Positions 54,285-63,069 of a stretch of DNA of 64,000 bases are shown piece by piece. The notes beneath the pieces are model-generated. The model made no database searches and was not told where the DNA came from. It saw only the letters and a program-made list of their open reading frames with translations. The position numbers and the translations under genes are program-made. This DNA comes from Saccharothrix sp. HUAS TT1. GTDB taxonomy: Bacteria; Actinomycetota; Actinomycetes; Mycobacteriales; Pseudonocardiaceae. The stretch covers positions 7,378,001-7,442,000 of the forward strand of contig NZ_CP160453.1 in assembly GCF_040744945.1 (NCBI RefSeq), in the 5' to 3' direction. Position 1 is the stretch's first letter; every line of letters begins with the position of its first letter.

Positions 54285-54560
54285 TTGCTGGACATCACCC
54301 ACGCGGCGGGCGCGGTGATCGGCGGGCTGGCCGGCGGCGCGGGCGGCCTGCGGATCGACTGGGCCGACCGGGACGGCGTGCGGGCCATCACCCTGGCCAT
54401 CGCCGCCCGACCCGTGACGCACGACGAGGTGGTCGCCTCGCCGACCGGCGGCCTGGTCTTCCTCGCCCCGGCCGCGGCCCGCCACCTGAGCGACAAGCTG
54501 CTCGACGTGCGCATGGACGTCGACGGCCGGTTCCGCTTCGCGTTCAACCACAAGCACTGA
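54285..54560 (+). CDS. HesB/IscA-fold protein lacking cysteines (copy 2)
   Basis: 91 aa from TTG 54285 with GAGAGGAA upstream. It is a diverged tandem copy of the preceding gene: L-D-I-T-H-A-A-G-A-V-I-G-G-L, G-G-L-R-I-D-W, then G-G-L-V-F-L-A-P-A-A-A-R-H-L-S-D-K-L-L-D-V-R. It too has no cysteine. Tandem retention of two copies suggests they work as a heterodimer or on different partners. No Fe-S assembly gene is nearby. Confidence 0.78.
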   Translation: MLDITHAAGAVIGGLAGGAGGLRIDWADRDGVRAITLAIAARPVTHDEVVASPTGGLVFLAPAAARHLSDKLLDVRMDVDGRFRFAFNHKH

Positions 54561-54645
54561 CCGCGCGGTGGAACCGGTGGGCGACCTCGTGGTCGGGCCG
54601 GGCCGCGGTGCGGCGGAACCGGCCCTCCGCGCCGAGAATCGGACC

Positions 54646-55317
54646 ATGACCCTCTCCGTGCTGCTGGTCGAGGACGACGAACACATCAGGCAGGCCCTCG
54701 GGCTCGCCCTCGACGACGAGGGCTTCACGGTCACCGACGCGGTGTCGGGCGAGGACGCCCTCGCGCTCCTGGAGACGGCCACGTTCGACGTGGTGCTGCT
54801 GGACCTGATGCTGCCCGGCGTGGACGGCCTGGAGGTCTGCCGCACCCTGCGCGCCCGCGGCGACCTGCCCATCATCATCGTCACCGCCCGCACCGACGCC
54901 GCCGACGTCGTCGCGGGCCTCGAAGCGGGCGCCGACGACTACGTCACCAAACCCCTGGTGGCCAGCGTGCTGGCGGCCCGGATCCGCGCCCTGCTGCGCC
55001 GCACCGGCCGCCAGGACGAGGTGCTGCGGGTCGGCGAGCTGGAGGTCCAGCCGCAGACGAACACCGTGCTGCGCGCGGGCGCGGAGGTGCACCTGACGCG
55101 CACCGAGTTCCGGCTGCTGGTCGAGCTGGCCTCGGCGGAGGGCCGGGTGGTCAGCCGGGAGCAGCTGCTGCAACGGGTCTGGGGCTACGACTACTTCGGC
55201 GACACCCGCCTGCTCGACGTCCACGTCAGACGGCTGCGCCGCAAGGTCGAGTCCGATCCGGACGACCCGAAGCTCGTCGTCACCGTGCGCGGGGTCGGCT
55301 ACCGGGTGGACACCTGA
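54646..55317 (+). CDS. OmpR-family response regulator
   Basis: 223 aa from ATG 54646, a start that gives the normal M-T-L-S-V-L-L-V-E-D-D-E; an open frame upstream adds nothing family-like. Phosphoacceptor D53 sits in V-V-L-L-D-L-M-L-P, with Y-V-T-K-P-L. The winged helix has L-T-R-T-E-F-R-L-L-V-E-L, V-W-G-Y-D-Y-F-G-D-T-R and V-R-R-L-R-R-K-V-E. The stop overlaps the kinase start (TGATG), so they form a coupled pair of MtrA/PhoP-like type. Confidence 0.94.
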   Translation: MTLSVLLVEDDEHIRQALGLALDDEGFTVTDAVSGEDALALLETATFDVVLLDLMLPGVDGLEVCRTLRARGDLPIIIVTARTDAADVVAGLEAGADDYVTKPLVASVLAARIRALLRRTGRQDEVLRVGELEVQPQTNTVLRAGAEVHLTRTEFRLLVELASAEGRVVSREQLLQRVWGYDYFGDTRLLDVHVRRLRRKVESDPDDPKLVVTVRGVGYRVDT

Positions 55318-56678
55318 TGCCCCGGTTGTCGCTGCGCTGGCGCGTAGCGCTGGTGCTCGGCCTGGGTTCAATGCTGTTGACCAGCGCGCTCGCCGTGCTG
55401 GTGTGGAACCTGGCTTCGGGGTACATGCAGCGCCAGCGCGAGCAGAGCGCCACCCGGCAGGCCGAGGTCAACGTGCGGCTGGTCGACGAGGCGCTGCGCA
55501 CCGGCTCCGCCGGGCTGGAGGACCTGCTGACCGGCCTGACCACCGGGCCGGACTCCACCGTCCTGCTCTACCGGCCGGGCCGGGTGCTGACCAGCGGGCG
55601 GCAGGTCGACCCGCAGGTGCTGCCCGACGGGCTGGTCGACCTCGGCCGCCGCGGCACGCCCGCCTCCCAGCGGCTGGCCGTCGACGGGATACCCGTGCTG
55701 GCGGTGAGCCTGCCCATCAGCTCGACCGAGGGCGCCTACGTCGAACTCGCGCCGCTGGTGCAGCTGGACCGCACGTTCCGGTTCCTCAGCATCCTGCTGA
55801 TCACCGGCGCCGTGGTCAGCGGGCTGCTCGGGGTGGCGCTCGGGTCGTGGGCGAGCAGGCGCGCGCTGCGCCCGTTGAGCGAGCTGACCAGGGCCGCCTC
55901 GCTCATCGCGGGCGGCGACCTGAAGGCGCGCCTGCCCACCCAGACCGACCCGGACCTGGCGCACCTGGCGAGCACGTTCAACACCACCGCCGACGCGCTG
56001 GAGGAGCGCGTGTTCCGCGACGCCCGGTTCGCGGGCGACGTCAGCCACGAACTGCGCTCGCCGCTGACCACCATGGTCAACGCCGCCGCGGTCCTGCGCC
56101 GCCGCCGCGCCGAGGTGCCCGGCACCGCCGGCCGCGCGCTGGACCTGCTGACCTCCGAGGTCGACCGGTTCGCGGGCCTGGTGGTCGACCTGCTGGAGAT
56201 CTCCCGCGGCGACCAGCAGGCCGACGACACCGACCTGGAGGTCATCGACCTCGCCTCGCTGGTGGACAACGTCCTCGGCTCGCGCCCCGGCGCCGGGGCG
56301 CCCGACCGGCCGGTCCCGCCGGGTCCGCAGGTCCTCGGCGACCGCCGCCGGCTGGACCGGGTGGTGAACAACCTGCTCGACAACGCCGAGCGGCACGCGG
56401 GCGGCCCGGTGCGGGTCGCGGTGCTGACCCGGGACGGCCACGCGCGGCTGGAGGTGGACGACGCGGGCGCCGGCGTGCCGCCGGAGCTGCGCGACCGCAT
56501 CTTCACCCGCTTCGACCGGGGCACGCGGGCGGGCAGCCGCGGCACCGACACCGGCAGCGGCCTCGGTCTCGCCCTGGTCGCCCAGCACGTCCAGCTGCAC
56601 GGCGGGTCGGTGTGGGTCGAGGAGCGGCCCGGCGGCGGCGCCCGCTTCGTGGTGGAGATCCCGGAGGCGCGACCGTGA
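55317..56678 (+). CDS. Sensor histidine kinase
   Basis: 453 aa from ATG 55317. Two membrane helices (about 9-35 and 158-180) enclose an extracellular sensor of about 120 residues. A HAMP domain (L-R-P-L-S-E-L-T-R-A-A), HisKA (H244 in D-V-S-H-E-L-R-S-P-L) and HATPase follow, with N-L-L-D-N-A-E-R-H, D-D-A-G-A-G-V and G-S-G-L-G-L-A-L-V. It pairs with the upstream regulator, and a small lipoprotein gene overlaps its end by 4 bp, as in MtrB-LpqB type loci. The signal is unknown. Confidence 0.93.
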   Translation: MPRLSLRWRVALVLGLGSMLLTSALAVLVWNLASGYMQRQREQSATRQAEVNVRLVDEALRTGSAGLEDLLTGLTTGPDSTVLLYRPGRVLTSGRQVDPQVLPDGLVDLGRRGTPASQRLAVDGIPVLAVSLPISSTEGAYVELAPLVQLDRTFRFLSILLITGAVVSGLLGVALGSWASRRALRPLSELTRAASLIAGGDLKARLPTQTDPDLAHLASTFNTTADALEERVFRDARFAGDVSHELRSPLTTMVNAAAVLRRRRAEVPGTAGRALDLLTSEVDRFAGLVVDLLEISRGDQQADDTDLEVIDLASLVDNVLGSRPGAGAPDRPVPPGPQVLGDRRRLDRVVNNLLDNAERHAGGPVRVAVLTRDGHARLEVDDAGAGVPPELRDRIFTRFDRGTRAGSRGTDTGSGLGLALVAQHVQLHGGSVWVEERPGGGARFVVEIPEARP

Positions 56679-56914
56679 GGAACGCCGCGTCGAGGACCAC
56701 CGCGCTGCTGGCCGCCTGCTGCGCGCTCACGGCGTGCGGCGTCACCACCCAGAGCGAGCCGCGCCCGCTGCCCACCTCCTCGGTGGCGCCCGCGCCGACA
56801 CCGACCGTCACCCAGCGACCCGATCCCACCACGCCGACTTCCCCGTCGACTTCCCCCACACCGACCGCCACGACACCGACCGCCACCACGCCGACGACAC
56901 CTCCGGCGGGGTGA
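56675..56914 (+). CDS. Short Thr/Pro-rich lipoprotein, probably truncated
   Basis: 79 aa from GTG 56675, overlapping the kinase stop as GTGA. The lipoprotein signal R-T-T-A-L-L-A-A-C-C-A-L-T-A-C is followed by G-V-T-T-Q-S-E-P-R-P-L-P-T-S-S-V-A-P, the usual start of lipoproteins encoded after sensor kinases. Those normally continue into a GerMN-type domain; here only a T-P-T-S-P-S-T tail follows before the stop. It could be a naturally short surface anchor or the remnant of a longer gene. The downstream gap 56915-57013 holds no recognisable domain. Confidence 0.65.
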   Translation: MRNAASRTTALLAACCALTACGVTTQSEPRPLPTSSVAPAPTPTVTQRPDPTTPTSPSTSPTPTATTPTATTPTTPPAG

Positions 56915-57013
56915 GCGTCAGCGGCCCCGTCCAGGGTGACGACCACCTTCACGTCGTCGGGTCGCGCCTCGAAGGCGTCGGCGGCCGACTCCAGCGGCCC
57001 CCGGCGCCCCCGA

Positions 57014-57580
57014 TCAGGTCGGGTACGAGGGCCGGCCCATCCACCAGTTGCCCGGCGCCTCGGCGTCCTCGCTGGACCAGAACTCGACGGCCGCCCCGAT
57101 GAACTCCTCGGCGGACAGGTGGCCGTCGCCGTCGCGGTCCAGGTGCGCGAACGCCTCCGCGGCGTCGGCCTCGGTCAGGCCGGGGAAGTGGCCGCGCTGG
57201 AACACCAGGAACTCCGCCGGGCCGACCCGGCCGTCCTGGTCGAGGTCGGCGATGTCGAGGAACGCCGCGGCCATCGCGCCGACCGTGGCCCGCGCCGCCG
57301 CCGGGTCGCCCGCCAGCGTGCGGGTGGAGGCCAGGAACTGCTCGCGGGTGATCGCGTCGCCGCCGCCGGGGATGTGCGGCACGTGCAGTTCGCGCCAGAT
57401 CCGCAGGTAGGCGTCGACGATCTCCTGCTCGGCCGGGGAGCCCGGCGGGTGCCCGACGGCTTCGGCGACCCGCTTGCCCATGAGGACGTGGTCGCCTTCG
57501 GTGAGCCGACCGTCCCCGTCGACGTCCAGGTGGTCGAACCCGTGGCCGATCTTGGCGGTGAGCAGATCAGGTGCCGGCAT
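57014..57580 (-). CDS. EF-hand calcium-binding protein (calerythrin-like)
   Basis: 188 aa from ATG 57580 with GGGAGGGCC upstream. Three canonical EF-hand loops are visible: D-V-D-G-D-G-R-L-T-E-G-D (19-30), D-L-D-Q-D-G-R-V-G-P-A-E (112-123) and D-R-D-G-D-G-H-L-S-A-E-E (148-159). A fourth, degenerate site lies near residues 72-82. The first loop ends in Asp rather than Glu, which lowers affinity. This layout matches calerythrin and related cytosolic sarcoplasmic-type calcium proteins of actinomycetes, thought to buffer Ca2+ or signal. Monocistronic. Confidence 0.9.
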   Translation of the reverse strand: MPAPDLLTAKIGHGFDHLDVDGDGRLTEGDHVLMGKRVAEAVGHPPGSPAEQEIVDAYLRIWRELHVPHIPGGGDAITREQFLASTRTLAGDPAAARATVGAMAAAFLDIADLDQDGRVGPAEFLVFQRGHFPGLTEADAAEAFAHLDRDGDGHLSAEEFIGAAVEFWSSEDAEAPGNWWMGRPSYPT

Positions 57581-57772
57581 TGGCCCTCCCCGTCGGTTCG
57601 TGACCCGGTCATGCTCGGGCGCGCCGGAGGGAGGCGCAACCGGTGAACGGGTGACAGACCGTGACGGGTTGGCACTCACCGCATCGGGTGGCCGCGTTCG
57701 TGACGGACGGTTGAGCGGCTACCCGGTCGGGTAGCCGAGTGGAGCAAGGCCATCGACCACCAGGAGGGTGAC

Positions 57773-58039
57773 GTGATCGGGTTCATCGTCGCCGGTCTGA
57801 TCATCGGCGCGCTCGCCCGACTGATCAAGCCCGGCAAGCAGAACCTCGGCATCGTGGCGACGCTGCTGCTGGGGCTGGTCGGCTCCGTCATCGGAGGGAC
57901 CATCGCGAACCTGCTCGGGACGGGCGACGTCTTCGAGCTGAACGCGCTCGGCTTCATCATCGCCGTGATCGCCTCGGTGCTGCTCATCGGCGTCGCCGAG
58001 GGCATCGCCGGCGGCCGGCGCCGGACCAGCGTCCGGTAA
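57773..58039 (+). CDS. GlsB/YeaQ/YmgE-family membrane protein
   Basis: 88 aa from GTG 57773 with GGAGGGTGAC upstream. Three hydrophobic helices are rich in Gly: I-G-F-I-V-A-G-L-I-I-G-A-L-A-R-L, then L-G-I-V-A-T-L-L-L-G-L-V-G-S-V-I-G-G, and I-I-A-V-I-A-S-V-L-L-I-G. The G-x-x-x-G-rich pattern is that of transglycosylase-associated (GlsB/YeaQ) stress proteins. They are small inner-membrane proteins linked to general stress; function uncertain. Confidence 0.9.
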   Translation: MIGFIVAGLIIGALARLIKPGKQNLGIVATLLLGLVGSVIGGTIANLLGTGDVFELNALGFIIAVIASVLLIGVAEGIAGGRRRTSVR

Positions 58040-58055
58040 CCAACGACCACAGCGC

Positions 58056-58086
58056 AGGCCCGCCACCCGATCGGGGTGGCGGGCCT
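58056..58086. terminator. Bidirectional terminator
   Basis: Perfect 13-bp stem AGGCCCGCCACCC with its complement around GATCG, between the GlsB-like gene and the convergent AlkD-like gene, which ends 6 bp later. Confidence 0.88.
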
Positions 58087-58091
58087 CTTCG

Positions 58092-58763
58092 TCACCGCTC
58101 GTGCTGCCGGCGCACCACCTCGTTGATCCAGACCGGCGCGAACGGCGACGTGCAGTTCGGCGGCGTCGGGTAGTCCTTGAGGACTTCCAGCCGCTCCCCG
58201 ATGTCGATCGCGCGGGCCCGGTGGTCGGGGTGGTCGATCCCGATCTGCGCCAGGCAGTGGTTCATCGCCCACTGGAGGCGGTCCGGGGCGTCGCGCAGCT
58301 CCGCCTCGATGACGTCGAGCAGCCCGGCGAGGTCCAGGCCCTCGGGCTTCTTGGCCACCCGGTCGGTGGTCAGCGCCCAGCCCGCGCTCGCCACCACCGG
58401 ATCGGGGTCGGCGGACCAGGCCAGGCGCAGCTCCTCGACGCCCGGGTGCTTCTTCACCACGTAGTTCACCAGCCAGTCGTGCACCTTGGGCGCCCGCGCC
58501 CCGCGCAGCATGGCGTCCAGCTCGTCGCGCTCGAACGCCTTCGGCCGGCAGATCAGGAGTGCCACCAGCCGCGCCGCCGTGCCACCGGTCGCCCACAGCT
58601 CGCGCGACAGCTCCTGCTGCGTCTTCAACCGCTTCGCGAGCGCGCGCAGCTTGCCGAGGTTCACCCCGTGGTCGTCGCCGTGCTTCTCGTTCACCTCGCG
58701 CGCCCGCGGGTCCTCCAGCGCGGCCAGCTCGGCCGGCACCTCGGCCGCCGTCGTCCCGCCCAC
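58092..58763 (-). CDS. DNA alkylation repair (AlkD-type HEAT repeat) protein
   Basis: 223 aa, GTG start. The family's HEAT-like helices are visible: L-A-K-R-L-K-T-Q-Q-E-L-S-R-E-L-W, K-V-H-D-W-L-V-N-Y-V-V-K-K-H, V-V-A-S-A-G-W-A-L-T-T-D-R-V, M-N-H-C-L-A-Q-I-G-I and the C-terminal C-T-S-P-F-A-P-V-W-I-N-E-V-V-R-R. AlkD-type proteins remove or recognise N3/N7-alkylated bases without base flipping. The catalytic Asp/Trp residues of AlkD are not certain here, so activity is inferred from the family. It lies alone. Confidence 0.83.
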   Translation of the reverse strand: MGGTTAAEVPAELAALEDPRAREVNEKHGDDHGVNLGKLRALAKRLKTQQELSRELWATGGTAARLVALLICRPKAFERDELDAMLRGARAPKVHDWLVNYVVKKHPGVEELRLAWSADPDPVVASAGWALTTDRVAKKPEGLDLAGLLDVIEAELRDAPDRLQWAMNHCLAQIGIDHPDHRARAIDIGERLEVLKDYPTPPNCTSPFAPVWINEVVRRQHER

Positions 58764-58918
58764 CCGGTCCCCCCGATCAGTTCCACCGGTCGCGGCGCGG
58801 CGCCGTCGTCACCGGCCAGGTCGACCGGCAGCCCGCAGCCGCCCCGTCGCCGCGAATCCTGCCGGCCACCCCCTCGGCTCGCGCACGGGTCGCCCCGGCG
58901 TGCCCGCCGAACCGGCGC

Positions 58919-61429
58919 TCAGGACCCGAGCGGGTCGGCCGACAGGGCGAGGCCGTCGATCACCACGGTGGTGCGCGGCCTGGCGACGGCGTCGGCCACC
59001 CGCGCCACCACCTCGTCGAACACCGGGTCGTCGTAGTAGTCGCTGTGCCCGCGCAGCGGCGAGGCGACCCGGTCCGGGTGGGGGTCCAGGAACTCCGGGT
59101 CGCGCAGCCGCACGTCGTTGCCGCAGCGGACGCCCCACAGCTCCGGGTCGGCGCACACCTGCTCCTCGGCCGTCTCCGGCCACACCTGCACCGGGCCGCC
59201 GAGCGGGTCGGTCAGCCGGTGCACGTTCCACCACCGGTCGCCCAGCTCGTCGTGCAGGTCGGCGAGCGCGGCCCGGCCGAGGTGGTGCGGGAACAGCCGC
59301 GAGTAAGCCCACTGCAGCTGCGAGCCGTAGGTGACCAGGCCGACCCGGCGCAGCGCGGCGGCCGCGTCCGCCTGCCTGATGTAGCGCTCGCCGTCGGCCG
59401 GGTCGGGCCGCTCGCTCTCCCGGCGCAGCAACGACAGCGCGGCGAAGCACACCACGCTGCCCTGGCTGTGCCCCGAGAGCACGACCGCGCCCACGTCGTG
59501 GTGCCCGGCCAGCCGGACCGCGCGCGAGGTCAGCTCGATGGTGGCCCGGCCGCCGTAGGGCGGCGGGCAGATCGGGTGCGCCGCCCGGGGCCAGAACGCC
59601 ACCAGGTCCCACACGACGCCGACCACCGTGCGCATCCGGGGGTTCTGCCACGTCCGGACGCCCAGCAGCAGCAAGACCAGCACCACGCCCGACACCACGA
59701 GGCTGCCCAGCGCGCCCAGCTCCTCGGCGGGCCGGGTCGACAGCCAGTCGGCCAGCCCCGGCGGCGGCGCGGCCCGCCAGTCCGGGTGCGCCAGCCTGGC
59801 CAGCGCGATGCCGCCGCCCGCCGCCACCAGCACGCCGCCCAGCAGCGCGACCGCGCCGAGCAGCCAGTGGTAGCGGTACTTCGCCGACGCCAGCCGCTGG
59901 GTGAACGCGACCTTGCCGATGCCGGGCCGGTCGGGGCGTCCCGGGTAGTCGGCCACCACGCCGTCCCGGACCGCGGCGCCCACCGCGTGGCGCACGCAGG
60001 AGACCGCGCCGACCACGTGCAGCAGCCCGGCGACCGCCACCGCCGCCCAGAACGCCCACCCGGGCGCCGCCGCCCACCGCAGCACCACCGCCACCGCCGC
60101 GGCCGCCGACCCGGCCGCGAGCACCAGCGCGCTCGACACCTGCCGCACCATGGCCGCCACGACCGGCGCCACCAGCAGCGGGAACGCGATCGCCAGCACG
60201 CCCCACAGGTCCGCGCCGACCAGGTAGCTCGTGCTCAGCACCAGCCCCGGCCGGCCGGCGCCGGGCACCGGGTCGCCGACCCAGTCCACCACCCGGTACG
60301 CCAGCCCGCCGCTGAACCCGACCGCCAACGTGGTGGCGACGGCCGCGATCACCACCGCCCCGTACCCGTGCCACAGCGGCCGGAACCGCTTGTCCGCCAC
60401 CATCAGCTCGACCCCGCGCGCGGAGCGCCGCAACCGGGCGCACGCCCCGACCAGCACCACCAGCAGCAGCGCCGCCGCCGCCGACAGGGCGTTCGTCACC
60501 GCCTCGAACCCGGCCAGCGGCGGCACCGACCCGGTCGCGCCGGTCGGGGCCCGCCACAGCAGCGCCGCCGCCAGGCCCGCCGCCAGCAGCAGGTAGCCCG
60601 CGGCTGCCCACTTGAGCGCCCGCGAGTTCACCTCCCGCCGGTCCGGCGCCACCGCCACGCACCCGACGGCCCACAGCAGCACCAGCACGCCCAACCCGAC
60701 CACCGCCCAGGACAGCGCCTCCGCCGGCCGGTCCGGCTGCGCCGTCCGCAACGCGCCCGCGAACAGCACGCCGACCACCGCGCACGCCGCCGCCACGTGC
60801 GCGTCACGCAGCACGGGCGTGCGCGGCGACGTGTGCCAGAACGCGTAGTCGCCCAGGCTCCCCGTGCGGGTCTCCCACACGTGGTGGGTGCCCCTCGGCT
60901 CGTACAGGAACGTCTGCCGGCCGAACCACCACAGCACGCTGATCACCAGCACCGGCGGGACCGCACCGGCCAGCAGCATCGCGCCGAACGGCCAGCCGGC
61001 GAAGAGGCCCAGGTTCGCCTCCCGGCACGCCGCCGTGCCGCCGCACTGCCGCACCAGCAGCTCCAGCGACGCGTACGCGGTGGCCGTGACCAGCATGCAC
61101 GTCAGCACCAGCCCGAGCAGCCGCAGCACCGCCTCGGCGAACCGGCTCGCGCCGAGCAGCGCGTACCGGGCCAGGTTGAGGATCGCGAACGGGATCAGCA
61201 CCAGCCACAGCGCCCGGCTCGCGCCGCCCGAGGTGAACCGGCCCCAGTGGAACGCCTCGACCACCCGGGTCCGCCCGCTGGACAGCGCCCGCGCCGGTTT
61301 GCCCGCCCGCAGGAACCGGGCGACGTCGTCACCGGCGACCGGCGTGGGGAACGGGTCGCCGAGCACCGCTTCCGGCGGGGTGCCGGACACCCCGTGCACC
61401 CGCAGTTCTACGACGTCCTCGGGACGCAT
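58919..61429 (-). CDS. Polytopic membrane protein with C-terminal alpha/beta-hydrolase domain
   Basis: 836 aa, ATG start. The N-terminus has a cytoplasmic-looking V-V-E-L-R-V-H-G-V-S-G-T-P-P-E, which resembles the first strand and oxyanion loop (H-G) of an alpha/beta hydrolase. About ten to twelve membrane helices follow in residues 75-590. The C-terminal domain resumes with the nucleophile elbow V-V-L-S-G-H-S-Q-G-S-V-V (Ser about 655), then L-V-T-Y-G-S-Q-L-Q-W-A-Y and H-S-D-Y-Y-D-D-P near the end, which could supply the catalytic His/Asp. So the hydrolase fold seems split by a membrane domain. The substrate is unknown; lipid or ester hydrolysis at the membrane is inferred. Confidence 0.75.
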   Translation of the reverse strand: MRPEDVVELRVHGVSGTPPEAVLGDPFPTPVAGDDVARFLRAGKPARALSSGRTRVVEAFHWGRFTSGGASRALWLVLIPFAILNLARYALLGASRFAEAVLRLLGLVLTCMLVTATAYASLELLVRQCGGTAACREANLGLFAGWPFGAMLLAGAVPPVLVISVLWWFGRQTFLYEPRGTHHVWETRTGSLGDYAFWHTSPRTPVLRDAHVAAACAVVGVLFAGALRTAQPDRPAEALSWAVVGLGVLVLLWAVGCVAVAPDRREVNSRALKWAAAGYLLLAAGLAAALLWRAPTGATGSVPPLAGFEAVTNALSAAAALLLVVLVGACARLRRSARGVELMVADKRFRPLWHGYGAVVIAAVATTLAVGFSGGLAYRVVDWVGDPVPGAGRPGLVLSTSYLVGADLWGVLAIAFPLLVAPVVAAMVRQVSSALVLAAGSAAAAVAVVLRWAAAPGWAFWAAVAVAGLLHVVGAVSCVRHAVGAAVRDGVVADYPGRPDRPGIGKVAFTQRLASAKYRYHWLLGAVALLGGVLVAAGGGIALARLAHPDWRAAPPPGLADWLSTRPAEELGALGSLVVSGVVLVLLLLGVRTWQNPRMRTVVGVVWDLVAFWPRAAHPICPPPYGGRATIELTSRAVRLAGHHDVGAVVLSGHSQGSVVCFAALSLLRRESERPDPADGERYIRQADAAAALRRVGLVTYGSQLQWAYSRLFPHHLGRAALADLHDELGDRWWNVHRLTDPLGGPVQVWPETAEEQVCADPELWGVRCGNDVRLRDPEFLDPHPDRVASPLRGHSDYYDDPVFDEVVARVADAVARPRTTVVIDGLALSADPLGS

Positions 61430-61614
61430 GCGATCACCTGCCGTGGGTAGCCGTGGTGGTGATACCTACCGGACCGCCCACTCCGGTCAAGCCGTTTCAC
61501 GTCGTGAGCCACCCGGTTGGGCGACTCAGCGGCCGGTGGGAGCATCCTGGGTGACGTCCGGTCGCCGATCGCGCCCGGACGTGCTCACGGCCACGACCCG
61601 AAAGGCTGCACACG

Positions 61615-63030
61615 GTGACCAAACCCGCCCGCCGCGACCCGAGCAAGCTCGTCGACGCCTCCGGGTTCCGCGAGTTCGTCCAGCACGGCTGGGGTCCGGC
61701 CGACCGCGCCGCCCGGGTCGCGCCCGGCGCCGCGCAGGCCGCCGCCGCGCACCGCGACCGGCTCAGCGCCGCACTGCCCGGCGCCCGCATCGCCGTGGCG
61801 GCGGGCTGGGCGCCGGTGCGGTCCAACGACACCGACCACGGCTTCCGGCCGGACAGCGACTTCTCCTGGTTGACGGGCTGCTCCGCCGAGGGCGCGGTGC
61901 TGGTGATGCACCCGGTGGCCAACGGCCACGACGCGGAGCTGTTCCTGCGCCCGCCCGCCGGGCCGGACGAGCCGGACTTCTTCGCCAACGCCCGGGACGG
62001 CGAGCTGTGGATCGGCCCGGTGCCCGGCCTGGCCGAGTGGGGCGAGGCGCTGGGCGTCCGCTGCCGGCCGCTGCACGAGCTGCCGTCGGCGCTGCGCGGC
62101 CGGCTGCCCGCCGTGCACGCGACCGCGGGCGTCGACCCCCTACTGGACGCGCTGGCGGGCGCCGACCACGCCGGCGAGCTGCGCACCGTGCTGGCCGAGC
62201 TGCGCCGGATCAAGGACGACTGGGAGGTCGGCCAGCTCCAGGCCGCGGTGGACGCCACGGTCCTCGGTTTCGCCGACGTCGCCGCCGAGTTGCAGGCCGC
62301 GGTCAAGGGCGGTGGCGAGCGGTGGCTGCAGGGCACGTTCGACCGGCGCGCCCGGACCGCGGGCAACGGGCCGGGCTACGCCTCCATCGTGGCCGCCGGG
62401 CCGCACGCGCCGGTGCTGCACTGGGTGCGCAACGACGGGCCGGTGCCGGAGGACGCGGTGCTGCTGCTGGACGCGGGCGTCGAGCTGGACACCCTCTACA
62501 CCGCCGACATCACCCGGACGCTGCCGGTGTCCGGCGCGTACAGCCCGGCGCAGCGGCAGGTGCACGAGCTGATCGAGCGGGCGTCCGCGGCGGCGCTGGC
62601 GGTCGTGCGGCCGGGCGCGGAGTACCGGGAGTTCCACCGCGAGGCGATGCGCGTGCTGGCCGAGGGCCTGCACGACTGGGGCCTGCTGCCGGTGTCGGTG
62701 GAGCAGTCGCTCGACCCGGACGGCCAGCACCACCGCCGGTACATCACGTGCGGCGTCGGGCACTTCCTCGGCCTGGACGTGCACGACTGCGCGAACTCCC
62801 GCTCCACCGCCTACCACGACGGCACGCTGGAGGTCGGCATGGCGCTGGCCGTCGAGCCCGGCCTGTACTTCCACCCGAACGACGAGACCGTGCCGCCGGA
62901 GCTGCGCGGCATCGGCGTGCGGCTGGAGGAGAACGTCGTGGTGACGCCCGAGGGCAACCGCGTGCTGTCCGCCGCGCTGCCGCACGACGCGGCCGGCCTG
63001 GAGTCCTGGGTCGCGGCCGCCGGTCGCTAG
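61615..63030 (+). CDS. Xaa-Pro aminopeptidase (M24B, aminopeptidase P type)
   Basis: 471 aa from GTG 61615. The N-terminal creatinase-like domain (about 45-165; F-R-P-D-S-D-F-S-W-L-T-G-C) precedes the pita-bread catalytic domain. The metal ligands are in place: L-L-L-D-A-G-V-E-L-D (first Asp), Y-T-A-D-I-T-R-T-L (second Asp), G-V-G-H-F-L-G-L-D-V-H-D (His), V-E-P-G-L-Y-F and R-L-E-E-N-V-V-V (two Glu). The enzyme removes the N-terminal residue when proline is second, using two Mn2+ ions, in the cytoplasm. A 185-bp gap upstream holds its promoter; nothing unusual was seen there. Confidence 0.95.
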   Translation: MTKPARRDPSKLVDASGFREFVQHGWGPADRAARVAPGAAQAAAAHRDRLSAALPGARIAVAAGWAPVRSNDTDHGFRPDSDFSWLTGCSAEGAVLVMHPVANGHDAELFLRPPAGPDEPDFFANARDGELWIGPVPGLAEWGEALGVRCRPLHELPSALRGRLPAVHATAGVDPLLDALAGADHAGELRTVLAELRRIKDDWEVGQLQAAVDATVLGFADVAAELQAAVKGGGERWLQGTFDRRARTAGNGPGYASIVAAGPHAPVLHWVRNDGPVPEDAVLLLDAGVELDTLYTADITRTLPVSGAYSPAQRQVHELIERASAAALAVVRPGAEYREFHREAMRVLAEGLHDWGLLPVSVEQSLDPDGQHHRRYITCGVGHFLGLDVHDCANSRSTAYHDGTLEVGMALAVEPGLYFHPNDETVPPELRGIGVRLEENVVVTPEGNRVLSAALPHDAAGLESWVAAAGR

Positions 63031-63036
63031 TCCCCC

Positions 63037-63069
63037 GGTGACGGGCCTCCCCGCCGGAGGCCCGTCACC
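63037..63069. terminator. Bidirectional terminator overlapping a stop codon
   Basis: Perfect 14-bp stem GGTGACGGGCCTCC with its complement around CCGCC. The right arm includes the stop codon (63067-63065) of the convergent CBS-domain gene. Confidence 0.88.

Noticed and set aside
56503..56952. Minus-strand frame opposite the lipoprotein (V-G-V-V-A-V-G-V repeats)
   Set aside because: It is the antisense of Thr/Pro codons; the plus strand has a clear lipobox and coupled start.
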